Below are positions 8,479 to 15,925 of a stretch of 64,000 nucleotides of DNA, in pieces. The notes under the pieces are model-generated. The model was not told where the DNA came from. It searched no databases and worked only from the letters and a program-made list of their open reading frames with translations. The stretch spans positions 62,001 to 126,000 of the forward strand of contig JBFXGM010000008.1 of assembly GCA_050178015.1 (NCBI GenBank), written 5' to 3'. Each line of letters starts with the position of its first letter. Positions within the stretch are counted from its first letter, which is position 1. The DNA is from Gaoshiqia sp050178015 (GTDB lineage Bacteria; Bacteroidota; Bacteroidia; Bacteroidales; Prolixibacteraceae). Both the position numbers and the translations under genes were made by a program.

Positions 8479-8520
8479 GGGGTACTTCGGAAGGGGGTAG
8501 GGGTACCTTTGAAGTACCCC
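8479..8520. repeat. Perfect inverted repeat between convergent genes
   Basis: GGGGTACTTC (8479-8488) and GAAGTACCCC (8511-8520) form a perfect 10-bp stem around a 22-base loop that itself holds GGTACC. It sits between two convergent genes, so it may be a bidirectional transcription stop or mRNA 3'-end hairpin, although no T-tract follows on either strand. Confidence 0.55.
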
Positions 8521-8554
8521 TGCCGAAGGGTTAAGCTTGCCTCGATGGATATAC

Positions 8555-9418
8555 CTATCGCACGGTACTCAACTTGTCGCGTATTGCCTGGATATGGAGC
8601 TTTTGTTGGTCGATACGGTTCATTACTTCGGCCTGTTCGTCCATGTTTTTGCGGATGCGACGATCAAATTTCGAGACCGATCGCTTGGCTTTTCGCTGGT
8701 CTCTTTTGGCCGATTTGAGTTGCTTTTGAAGTTCGTCGGAACTGGTTTCGTAATTGGGGACTTGTCCTCCTGTGCTTGAGCCCGGAGCGCCCAGGCTCAG
8801 GCGGCGGTCGAGCCGCATTTGTGTTTGCCGGTGTGCTTCGCCCCGGCCAACAGCCTCGGCTTGCGCATCTTTCATTTTACTGACGTAGCGTTCTTGTTTT
8901 CGTTGCAGTTTACTCAGCTCTCGTTCCAGATCTTTCAGCACATCTTCCTGTTCATCAATCTCCTGTTGAACAGTCATCCGGTACAATTCCAGCGCATAAT
9001 CATGCACATACTGGCTGGCTTGGTTGTTTTGGGGTGCTTCCGGTTCGAGACCAATAAACCCTTGTCCGTCGCGGAACGAGGCTGTGAAAAACATGTTGTT
9101 GTTGAACGAGGTAACCCGGGCGTAAACATCCAGCGGGGTGCCGCTAATCTGGTCGATGCTAATCCCGCGCATCACCCATTCGTCTTTTTCCTTGACCAGT
9201 TTCGGGGTCTTTTTAAATATGCTGAGCAAATTGGTTGGTGCCAGGGTTTTCTCCCACAAGTCAATGGCATCTTTCGGGTCGGCATTGGGGATCGCAACCT
9301 CAAAGGCCGGGTGTACCCCCAGTGAAGACGGGCGGCTTTCCAATTTTACCGTCAGTGTATCCTGGGCGATAATAAAGTTGCCCCACATCATTATCACAAG
9401 AAGAATAAATTTTTTCAT
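8555..9418 (-). CDS. Secreted coiled-coil protein of unknown function
   Basis: About 287 residues from the ATG at 9418. I prefer that start because it gives a clean signal peptide (MKKFILLVIMMWGNFIIAQ), whereas the longer frame adds 14 residues without one. The mature N-terminal domain (about residues 20-125) is alpha/beta and unrecognised. The C-terminal part (about 135-280) is a long charged coiled coil rich in Glu/Lys/Arg/Gln, interrupted by a Gly/Pro/Ser linker (LSLGAPGSSTGGQVPN). A periplasmic structural or adaptor role is possible, but nothing in the sequence identifies a function. It converges on the 158-residue gene. Confidence 0.7.
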   Translation of the reverse strand: MKKFILLVIMMWGNFIIAQDTLTVKLESRPSSLGVHPAFEVAIPNADPKDAIDLWEKTLAPTNLLSIFKKTPKLVKEKDEWVMRGISIDQISGTPLDVYARVTSFNNNMFFTASFRDGQGFIGLEPEAPQNNQASQYVHDYALELYRMTVQQEIDEQEDVLKDLERELSKLQRKQERYVSKMKDAQAEAVGRGEAHRQTQMRLDRRLSLGAPGSSTGGQVPNYETSSDELQKQLKSAKRDQRKAKRSVSKFDRRIRKNMDEQAEVMNRIDQQKLHIQAIRDKLSTVR

Positions 9419-9548
9419 AGCAATAAGATTAAGTTTCATGTTAAACGATGTTAAACACACAAATGTTCGCGATTTTTATACGACAGAGGTTTTGTTTCTG
9501 TTGCTGTGCAACGGGTTCAAGGAGGCTGAGTCATTCGGAAATCTTTTG

Positions 9549-10046
9549 CTATTTCTTTTTTTGGGTTACCTGGCAGAGGATGACCACGTAGTTTTTACCA
9601 TATTTCTTGGCGCATTTCGGACAGGTGGTGTACCACATGTACCATTTTTTGATCTCCAGTCCCTTTTGTTCGGCCAGTTTTTTATAGTCGTCGCACCATT
9701 GTTGGGTGTTTTTGTAGGGGCCTTCGTAAACCTTGCTGTAAAAGTGTCCGCTCAGGCTGATGTTTTTTGCGCCTTTAACCGGTTTGCCCACGGCCAGGTA
9801 AAGGTCCATGTTCCATTTCGAAGTATGATCAGACAGGCACAAGTTGTCGGGCACGGCAGTTTGGGCGATTTGCACCTTTTTATATAGCCGTTTGATGACG
9901 TTCGCAAAATTCATGGGCATGTAAAAAAGGGTAAAAACCTTGTCGCGGATGAACATTTTGTGTTTCCATTCCTGCACGCGATCGTCCCAGGGTGCCGGAT
10001 CAAAAGGAGGACAACAGACATCCGAATTTTTTTCATTTGTGTTCAT
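9549..10046 (-). CDS. GyrI-like / SRPBCC-type small-molecule-binding protein (tentative)
   Basis: A 165-residue cytoplasmic protein. I take the ATG at 10046 because AAAGGAG lies about eight bases upstream; the frame extends 26 residues further without a recognisable signal. The C-terminal half contains the pattern KVYEGPYKNTQQWCDDY and the paired cysteines of YTTCPKCAKKYGKNYVV, which I associate with Bacteroidota proteins often labelled hydrolase and related to GyrI-like ligand-binding domains. That similarity is from memory of family sequences. A CxxC pair could bind a metal. Function is unknown. Confidence 0.6.
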   Translation of the reverse strand: MNTNEKNSDVCCPPFDPAPWDDRVQEWKHKMFIRDKVFTLFYMPMNFANVIKRLYKKVQIAQTAVPDNLCLSDHTSKWNMDLYLAVGKPVKGAKNISLSGHFYSKVYEGPYKNTQQWCDDYKKLAEQKGLEIKKWYMWYTTCPKCAKKYGKNYVVILCQVTQKKK

Positions 10047-10150
10047 AGGAAACTCCTTTCTTTGTATGATGAGTTTGAACAAATTGTTGAATATGAATAA
10101 AGTTAGGGGTATTTTAGAACTCAATCAATAAGTTGTGTCATTTTGTTTAT

Positions 10151-10195
10151 CCGGATTCTTGCTTTTGGAAAAACATACCAGCAAAAGGAATCCGG
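10151..10195. repeat. Long inverted repeat
   Basis: CCGGATTC (10151-10158) pairs perfectly with GAATCCGG (10188-10195), with additional inner pairing between CTTTTG and CAAAAG. No gene ends just upstream on the plus strand, so this is unlikely to be an ordinary terminator; it could be an operator or an mRNA structure. Confidence 0.5.
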
Positions 10196-10237
10196 TTTGT
10201 GTGCAGTTTGTTTTTCTGTTTGGGTAAGTTTTTAATT

Positions 10238-10309
10238 ATTAATTCGTAGTGGTGTAAGTGTTTATCTGTTAAATTCTATTTCAAAGAGGATATTTACTTA
10301 CGAATTAAT
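10238..10309. promoter_or_regulatory. Widely spaced operator-like inverted repeat at the ilv promoter
   Basis: ATTAATTCGTA (10238-10248) and TACGAATTAAT (10299-10309) are perfect 11-bp reverse complements with centres 61 bp apart. The right arm touches the -33 element of the ilv leader promoter. The spacing of nearly six helical turns would suit looping by a dimeric regulator, but the protein is unknown. Confidence 0.45.
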
Positions 10310-10339
10310 TTTGGTTTTTGAAATTAATTTCTACTTTTG
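10310..10339 (+). promoter_or_regulatory. Promoter of the ilv operon
   Basis: TTTG (10310-10313), 18-bp spacer, then TACTTTTG (10332-10339), a perfect match to the Bacteroidota -33/-7 consensus TTTG / TAnnTTTG. Transcription would begin near 10345, about 15 bases before the first leader-peptide ATG. Confidence 0.7.
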
Positions 10340-10358
10340 CTCGTACAAAAGAACAAAA

Positions 10359-10427
10359 ATGAAAATTCCGGCTATCATACTTAACGTCATTATCCTCGTG
10401 GTCGTGGTCATTTCGCAAGCGAAGTGA
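10359..10427 (+). CDS. ilv leader peptide 1 (attenuator)
   Basis: A 22-codon frame reading MKIPAIILNVIILVVVVISQ then AK: 13 of 22 residues are Ile, Val or Leu (6 I, 5 V, 2 L). It starts about 15 bases from the predicted transcription start and is followed by a terminator hairpin at 10454-10486, the architecture of an amino-acid attenuator. Within the codon run, ATCCTC (10392-10397) is complementary to GAGGAT (10426-10431), which overlaps the stop codon, giving segments 1 and 2 of a trp-type fold. Starvation for branched-chain amino acids would stall the ribosome and free segment 2. Confidence 0.85.
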   Translation: MKIPAIILNVIILVVVVISQAK

Positions 10428-10486
10428 GGATGTTGCACGTTGGTATATCAGGTAGCCATTCTCACAAACAGGGAATGGCTTTTTTC
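10424..10486 (+). terminator. Attenuator 1: terminator with competing antiterminator
   Basis: Terminator: AGCCATTC (10454-10461) pairs with GAATGGCT (10473-10480), followed by a run of Ts (10480-10485). Antiterminator: GTGAGGATG (10424-10432), at the leader stop codon, can pair over nine bases with one G-U with CATTCTCAC (10457-10465), destroying the terminator's left arm. Confidence 0.85.
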
Positions 10487-10503
10487 ATTTTAAAGAATTG
10501 ATT

Positions 10504-10566
10504 ATGACACTTTTTTCAACAAATCATCCGGTCGTCCTTCTGGTCGTCATTCTTGGTTTTCACTAA
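10504..10566 (+). CDS. ilv leader peptide 2 (second attenuator)
   Basis: A 20-codon frame MTLFSTNHPVVLLVVILGFH lying directly after the first terminator. It contains Val-Val-Leu-Leu-Val-Val-Ile-Leu (4 V, 4 L, 1 I overall). CCTTC (10536-10540) inside it is complementary to GAAGG (10568-10572) just after the stop codon, giving a segment 1:2 pair as in leader 1. Only RNA polymerase that has passed terminator 1 reaches it, so the two attenuators act in series ahead of ilvD. Its codon bias (Val and Leu rather than Ile) differs from leader 1. Confidence 0.8.
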   Translation: MTLFSTNHPVVLLVVILGFH

Positions 10567-10635
10567 GGAAGGCTGCTGATTGTTGAGCAATTGATATTCA
10601 AAAGCCTTTCTCTTAAAACGAGAAGGGCTTTTTTT
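10566..10635 (+). terminator. Attenuator 2: terminator with competing antiterminator
   Basis: Terminator: AAGCCTTTCTC (10602-10612) pairs with GAGAAGGGCTT (10620-10630), 11 bp with one G-U, followed by seven Ts to 10635. Antiterminator: AGGAAGGCT (10566-10574) can pair with AGCCTTTCT (10603-10611), nine bases with one G-U. The ilvD ATG is 27 bases further on. Confidence 0.85.
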
Positions 10636-10661
10636 AAAAACAAAAAATACAAACTCAAGAT

Positions 10662-12491
10662 ATGAAGCACAAATTAAGATCAGCTACTACTACCGAAGGC
10701 CGCCGGATGGCTGGCGCAAGGAGTTTATGGCGCGCCAACGGCGTGAAAGAAGAACAATTTGGCAAACCGATGATTGCCATCGTTAACTCATTTACACAGT
10801 TTGTTCCCGGGCATGTTCACTTGCACGATATTGGCCAGTTCATGAAAGGCGAAATTGAAAAGCAGGGTTGTTTTGCCGCCGAGTTTAATACGATCGCCGT
10901 TGATGACGGTATTGCTATGGGGCACGACGGCATGCTGTATTCGTTGCCTTCCCGGGATGTGATTGCCGACTCTGTGGAGTACATGTGCAATGCCCATAAG
11001 GTGGACGCGATGATTTGTATTTCGAACTGCGATAAAATTACCCCGGGGATGATGATGGCCGCCATGCGGTTGAACATTCCGGCCATCTTTGTGTCGGGTG
11101 GGCCTATGGAAGCCGGTAACATCGACGGTAAAGATTACGATTTGGTGGACGTGATGGTGATGGGCGCTGACCTCGAAGTGGAGGAATCGTACCTCACCAA
11201 AGTGGAACGCGATGCCTGTCCTACCTGCGGAAGCTGCTCGGGTATGTTTACCGCCAACTCGATGAACTGTTTGGCCGAAGCGCTTGGTTTGGCCCTGCCC
11301 GGAAACGGCACCATCGTGGCCACGCATGCCAATCGGAAGCTTTTGTTCGAGCAGGCCGCCAAACGGATTGTGGAGCTGACGTACGAATATTATGAAAACG
11401 GAAACGAAAACGCGCTTCCACGAAATATTGCAACAAAAGCGGCATTCGAAAACGCCATGAAATTGGATATTGCGATGGGAGGATCGACCAACACGGTTTT
11501 GCATATTCTGGCTATTGCCCACGAAGCCGATGTTGACTTCACCATGAAGCAAATCAACGAATTGTCAAAAGTTACCCCCAACCTGTGCAAGGTAGCTCCA
11601 AACGGGCATTACCACATTCAGGATGTGAACCGTGCCGGTGGTATTCTTGGTATTTTGGCCGAGCTCAGCCGTGGCGGGCTTATGGATACAACGGTTCCCC
11701 GCGCTGATGGGTTGACCCTGGGAGAGGCCATCGCTAAATACGACATCATGAGTGGTTCGGTGAAGGCAGAAGACATTCAGCGCTATAAATCAGGGCCTGG
11801 CGGCGTTCGCAACCTGGTGCTGGGTTCGCAGGAGAGCTATTATAAAGAATTTGATAACGACCGGGCAAACGGTTGCATCCGCGACCTGGAACATGCCTAT
11901 AATAAAGATGGAGGGTTGGCTGTTCTTTACGGCAATATTGCCGAAGACGGCTGCATCGTCAAAACGGCCGGGGTTGATCCGTCGTTGTACACCTTTAAAG
12001 GAACCGCCCGCGTGTTCGAGTCGCAGGAAGATGCGGTGAATGGTATTTTGGGTGATGCCGTCCAGGCAGGAAACGTGGTCATTATCCGCTACGAAGGACC
12101 GAAAGGCGGGCCGGGCATGCAGGAAATGCTCTACCCAACTTCGTACCTGAAGTCGATGAAGCTGGATAAAGAATGCGCCCTGCTGACCGACGGACGTTTT
12201 TCCGGGGGTACTTCGGGCTTGTCTATCGGGCACGCTTCGCCCGAAGCAGCTGCCGGAGGAGGCATTGCTTTAATTAAGGATGGCGATGAGATTGAAATCG
12301 ATATCCCGGCCCGTAAAATTAACGTACTGATTAGTCCTGAAGAGCTGGATCGGAGGCGTGCCGAAGAAGAAGCCAAAGGGAAAGATGCTTTTAAGCCGGT
12401 TGGCCGGATCAGAAATGTAAGTAAAGCGCTGAAAGCTTATGCCAGCCTGGTTTCGTCGGCTGACAAAGGCGCAGTTCGAATTATAGATTAG
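10662..12491 (+). CDS. ilvD: Dihydroxy-acid dehydratase
   Basis: Dehydrates 2,3-dihydroxy-isovalerate and 2,3-dihydroxy-3-methylvalerate to the 2-oxo acids of valine and isoleucine synthesis, using an iron-sulphur cluster and Mg2+. The 609-residue product is close to the usual length (about 560-616). The family signatures CDKITPGMMMA (about residue 122) and CPTCGSCSGMFTANSMNCL (about 185-203) supply cluster cysteines. Near the C-terminus LLTDGRFSGGTSGLSIGH is the second signature. It is the first structural gene after two attenuators and is followed after 21 bases by ilvB, so it heads the ilvDBN operon. Confidence 0.97.
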   Translation: MKHKLRSATTTEGRRMAGARSLWRANGVKEEQFGKPMIAIVNSFTQFVPGHVHLHDIGQFMKGEIEKQGCFAAEFNTIAVDDGIAMGHDGMLYSLPSRDVIADSVEYMCNAHKVDAMICISNCDKITPGMMMAAMRLNIPAIFVSGGPMEAGNIDGKDYDLVDVMVMGADLEVEESYLTKVERDACPTCGSCSGMFTANSMNCLAEALGLALPGNGTIVATHANRKLLFEQAAKRIVELTYEYYENGNENALPRNIATKAAFENAMKLDIAMGGSTNTVLHILAIAHEADVDFTMKQINELSKVTPNLCKVAPNGHYHIQDVNRAGGILGILAELSRGGLMDTTVPRADGLTLGEAIAKYDIMSGSVKAEDIQRYKSGPGGVRNLVLGSQESYYKEFDNDRANGCIRDLEHAYNKDGGLAVLYGNIAEDGCIVKTAGVDPSLYTFKGTARVFESQEDAVNGILGDAVQAGNVVIIRYEGPKGGPGMQEMLYPTSYLKSMKLDKECALLTDGRFSGGTSGLSIGHASPEAAAGGGIALIKDGDEIEIDIPARKINVLISPEELDRRRAEEEAKGKDAFKPVGRIRNVSKALKAYASLVSSADKGAVRIID

Positions 12492-12512
12492 AAACAACAA
12501 AAAATCATTCAT

Positions 12513-14210
12513 ATGGCAACAAAACGTATTACCGGATCACAAGCCGTTATTCTTTCGTTACTGGAAGAAGGTGTTGATACCATTTTCGGCTACCCAGGCG
12601 GGGCCATCATGCCCATTTATGATGCCCTGTACGATTTTGACAAACATGTTACCCACATTCTGACCCGGCATGAGCAGGGGGCAGTTCATGCTGCCGAGGG
12701 TTATGCCAAGGTTACCGGCAAGGCAGGTGTGTGCTTTGCCACTTCCGGGCCCGGCGCCACCAACCTGATCACCGGCATTGCCGATGCGCAGATCGATTCC
12801 ATTCCGTTGGTTTGCATTACCGGCCAGGTGGCTTCGCCACTGCTTGGGACGGATGCGTTTCAGGAATCGGATGTGGTCGGGATTTCCATGCCGGTTACCA
12901 AATGGAATTACCAGATTACTTCGGCTGAGGAAATTCCGGACGCCATTGCCAAAGCTTTCTATATTGCCCAATCGGGCCGGCCGGGGCCGGTATTGCTGGA
13001 CATTGCCAAAGATGCCCAGTTTCAGGAGCTGGATTTTGAGTACAAAAAATGCACTAAGATCCGTTCGTATATTCCCGAGTTTCCGGTAGATCCGTTCAAG
13101 GTGAAGGAAGCTGCCGATTTGATCAATGCAGCTAAAAAACCGCTGTTGCTCTTCGGTCAGGGTGTTATTATCGCCAACGCCGAAGACGAACTGAAAGCCT
13201 TTGTTGAGAAAACCGGCATTCCGGCTGCGTGGACCTTGTTGGGGCTGTCGGCCCTGCCAACCGACCATCCGCTGAATGTGGGCATGTTGGGAATGCACGG
13301 AAACTATGGCCCCAACATTAAAACCAACGAGGCCGACCTGATTATCGCCGTTGGGATGCGTTTCGACGACCGTGTTACCGGCAAGGTGAGTTCGTATGCG
13401 AAAAACGCCAAAATCATCCATTTGGAAGTTGACCCTGCTGAAATCAACAAAATCGTCAAGGCCGATGTGGCCGTGCTGGGGAATGCGAAAAATTCGCTGG
13501 CCATGTTGATGGAAAATGTTCAGCAAAACAAGCACGATGCCTGGGTACAGGAATTCAGGGACTGCGATAAGATTGAATATGAAAAAGTCATTCAGAAAGA
13601 TATTTTCCCCGAAAAACAAGGATTGACCATGGGCGAAGCAGTTCGTATTGCCTCGGAAAAAACTAACCACGAGGCCATTCTGGTGACCGACGTAGGCCAG
13701 CAGCAAATGATCGCTTCCCGCTATTTCAAGTTTACACATTCCAAGAGCAATGTTACTTCTGGCGGGCTGGGGACCATGGGCTACGGCGTTCCTGCAGCCG
13801 TTGGGGCACAGCTTGGGGCGAAAGACCGCACGGTGGTTGCTTTTGTGGGCGACGGCGGTTTTCAGATGACCTTGCAGGAACTGGGGACGATCGTGCAAAA
13901 CAAGCTTCCGGTGAAAATTATTTTGCTGAACAACAACTTCCTGGGCATGGTGCGCCAGTGGCAACAGCTGTTCTTTGAGAAACGCTATTCGTTTACAGAG
14001 CTTACGAATCCCGATTTCATCATGATTGCAAACGGTTTTGGTATGCCGGCCCACAAAGTGACCAAACGCGAGGAACTGGAAGCAGGCATCCAAAAAATGA
14101 TGGACCACGATGGACCTTACCTGCTCGAAGTGGTTGTTGAAAAAGAAGATAATGTTTTCCCGATGGTACCGGCAGGTGCATCTGTTTCCGATATCATTCT
14201 TGAAGCTTAA
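12513..14210 (+). CDS. ilvB: Acetolactate synthase large (catalytic) subunit
   Basis: A thiamine-diphosphate enzyme condensing pyruvate with pyruvate or 2-oxobutyrate; common first step for valine/leucine and isoleucine. 565 residues, normal length. Visible elements are the N-terminal YPGGAIMPIYDAL, the catalytic glutamate in RHEQGAVHAAEGYAKVTGK, and the C-terminal ThDP/Mg2+ motif beginning GDGGFQMTLQELGT and ending in NNNFLGMVRQWQ. It lies 21 bases after ilvD and 18 bases before the regulatory subunit gene ilvN, so the three form one transcription unit. Confidence 0.97.
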   Translation: MATKRITGSQAVILSLLEEGVDTIFGYPGGAIMPIYDALYDFDKHVTHILTRHEQGAVHAAEGYAKVTGKAGVCFATSGPGATNLITGIADAQIDSIPLVCITGQVASPLLGTDAFQESDVVGISMPVTKWNYQITSAEEIPDAIAKAFYIAQSGRPGPVLLDIAKDAQFQELDFEYKKCTKIRSYIPEFPVDPFKVKEAADLINAAKKPLLLFGQGVIIANAEDELKAFVEKTGIPAAWTLLGLSALPTDHPLNVGMLGMHGNYGPNIKTNEADLIIAVGMRFDDRVTGKVSSYAKNAKIIHLEVDPAEINKIVKADVAVLGNAKNSLAMLMENVQQNKHDAWVQEFRDCDKIEYEKVIQKDIFPEKQGLTMGEAVRIASEKTNHEAILVTDVGQQQMIASRYFKFTHSKSNVTSGGLGTMGYGVPAAVGAQLGAKDRTVVAFVGDGGFQMTLQELGTIVQNKLPVKIILLNNNFLGMVRQWQQLFFEKRYSFTELTNPDFIMIANGFGMPAHKVTKREELEAGIQKMMDHDGPYLLEVVVEKEDNVFPMVPAGASVSDIILEA

Positions 14211-14228
14211 CTTAAATACCAGAGAAAA

Positions 14229-14771
14229 ATGAAACAAGAATTTAATATCACCATATTCTCGGAAAACCATATTGGTTTGCTTAACCGGATTACCATCATT
14301 TTTACCCGGCGAAAAATAAACATCGAAAGTCTGACCGTTTCGGCGTCGGCGCTGAAAGGTATCTCAAAATTCACCATCGTGGTAAACGAAACTCAAGACC
14401 GGGTGATGAAAGTCGTTTCCCAACTGGAAAAAGTGGTGGATGTGATGAAGGCCTTTTATCACACCAACGATGAGATGATTTTCCAGGAAATCGCCTTGTA
14501 CAAGGTTCCGACAGAGGCCTTGTATAACACGGATAAAATTGAAAAGATGGTGCGCAATGCCGGCGCTCGGATTCTGGAAATCACCCGCGAATACATAGTG
14601 ATTGAAAAAACCGGGCACAAAGAAGAAACCCAGGCGCTGTTCGAGCAACTGAACGAGTTTCATGTGATGCAGTTTATTCGTTCCGGGCGTATTGCCATTA
14701 CCCGCGACCCCATCGAGCGGCTTTCTGAGTTCCTGAAGGAACGTGATGCCATGTTCGATGCACTGGACTAG
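14229..14771 (+). CDS. ilvN: Acetolactate synthase regulatory subunit
   Basis: A 180-residue small subunit that activates IlvB and confers valine feedback inhibition in characterised homologues. The N-terminal ACT domain (about residues 3-78) begins FNITIFSENHIGLLNRITII and is followed by a C-terminal ALS_ss domain containing GARILEITREYIVIEKTG and FIRSGRIAITRD. Length is typical (about 160-185). A strong terminator follows 18 bases after the stop, so this is the likely 3' end of the ilvDBN transcript. Confidence 0.95.
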   Translation: MKQEFNITIFSENHIGLLNRITIIFTRRKINIESLTVSASALKGISKFTIVVNETQDRVMKVVSQLEKVVDVMKAFYHTNDEMIFQEIALYKVPTEALYNTDKIEKMVRNAGARILEITREYIVIEKTGHKEETQALFEQLNEFHVMQFIRSGRIAITRDPIERLSEFLKERDAMFDALD

Positions 14772-14789
14772 AAAAATACATTAAATCAG

Positions 14790-14835
14790 GTTGTTTGGAA
14801 GTCCGTTTTGTTGGGCTTTCCAAGCAACTTTTTTT
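14790..14835 (+). terminator. Terminator after ilvN, abutting the araC-type start codon
   Basis: A 12-bp stem (14790-14801 with 14817-14828; arms GTTGTTTGGAAG and TTTCCAAGCAAC, two G-U pairs) is followed by seven Ts (14829-14835). The next gene's ATG is at 14840, only four bases later. Confidence 0.85.
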
Positions 14836-14839
14836 ACCT

Positions 14840-15727
14840 ATGAATTCGAAAACGGAGCAATTACCGGTTTACAGCCTGCACAATTTTAGCTCAGACGAGC
14901 GGAAAAGCCAGCAGTTTCAGGTGGAAGTGTTTGATGCGAAACGGCATTTCAGCGTGAAGTACCCACACCGGCACGATTTTTTTGAAGTGCTGTACCTGAT
15001 GAGAGGCTCCGGTTTTCACGTGATCGACGGCAACAAATACGAAATCAGGCCACCTTGTGTCTTTTTTATGTCGCCCGGCCAGGCGCACAAAATTGAGTTT
15101 TCGAAAGATATTGGCGGCTATATTTACATTTTTACAGCCGATTTTTATTTGGCCAACCGGAGCAACCAAAATAGCCTGATCGAGTTCCCTTTCTTTTATA
15201 ACCTGAAACAGGACAATCCTCCACTTCAGCTGGAGCGCAAAGAAGACATGCTTTTTCTGGAGGAGCTGTTTCGCCGGAGCATCTCAGAACTTCGCACCAA
15301 CGATACCAATCAGCTGGACATGCTCCGCTCGTTGCTCGACCTGATCCTGACCACCTGTACGTCGCGCTACAAAACCATCGAAAACCTGGAAACATCGGGT
15401 AAGGGCTATTTGTTGGTCAAACGTTTTTATCATCTGGTTGAAGAAAATACCCACAACAATTTGTCGCTGAAGGAATATGCCGCCAGGCTGGCCGTAACGC
15501 CAAACCACCTCACCCAAACCGTGAAACTGTACACCGGCAAAACATCAGGCCAGATTATTAAAGCCAAACAGGTGTTGGAAATTAAGCGTTTGTTGGTGCA
15601 CACCAACCTAAGTGTGGCCGAAATTGCACATCAGCTGCATTTTGACGATCAATCGTATTTCACGAAATTTTTCAAGCGCGAGGCCGGTTTTTCGCCGCTG
15701 CAATATCGCGCCGAAACGGCCCGGTAG
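14840..15727 (+). CDS. AraC-family transcriptional regulator
   Basis: About 295 residues. An N-terminal cupin-like sensing domain (about 10-150; KYPHRHDFFEVLYLMRGSG, then FFMSPGQAHKIEF) is followed by a C-terminal double helix-turn-helix (about 195-292; LSLKEYAARLAVTPNHLTQ and LSVAEIAHQLHFDDQSYFTKF, each a canonical AraC helix set). I take the ATG at 14840; a TTG at 14795 in frame would lie inside the terminator hairpin. The gene sits between ilvN and ilvC on the same strand. The ligand is unknown, and a role in ilv control is only suggested by position. Its translation start lies right behind a strong terminator, leaving no room for its own promoter or Shine-Dalgarno after it. Confidence 0.88.
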   Translation: MNSKTEQLPVYSLHNFSSDERKSQQFQVEVFDAKRHFSVKYPHRHDFFEVLYLMRGSGFHVIDGNKYEIRPPCVFFMSPGQAHKIEFSKDIGGYIYIFTADFYLANRSNQNSLIEFPFFYNLKQDNPPLQLERKEDMLFLEELFRRSISELRTNDTNQLDMLRSLLDLILTTCTSRYKTIENLETSGKGYLLVKRFYHLVEENTHNNLSLKEYAARLAVTPNHLTQTVKLYTGKTSGQIIKAKQVLEIKRLLVHTNLSVAEIAHQLHFDDQSYFTKFFKREAGFSPLQYRAETAR

Positions 15728-15925
15728 TTTAAAATTACCATCAGAAGAGGTTTTGTAAGTCGTTGAAATATAGTTTTAAAAGTTTTGTATCGGTGAGGTT
15801 CAAAATGTAAACCCATGAAAATTACCAAAAATACCTGCTTTTTTACTCCGCGTTTTGCAGATTATTCTTTTGCTTTGTATCCAGGATCTTAAAAATCGAG
15901 TAAGAACAAATAAAATTCATTCAAC

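Noticed and set aside
10151..10195. Terminator of an upstream plus-strand gene
   Set aside because: No plus-strand gene precedes it; the neighbouring gene is read leftwards away from it.
12558..14270. 570-residue open frame antisense to ilvB and ilvN
   Set aside because: Composition rich in His, Phe and Asn, with no recognisable domain; it is the shadow of two well-supported genes on the plus strand.
14795..14839. TTG at 14795 as the start of the AraC-type regulator
   Set aside because: It lies within the terminator stem; the ATG at 14840 gives a normal family N-terminus.
15816..15893. 25-codon frame before ilvC as a further attenuator leader
   Set aside because: Its residues (MKITKNTCFFTPRFADYSFA) are not enriched in branched-chain amino acids, and no terminator hairpin lies between it and ilvC.
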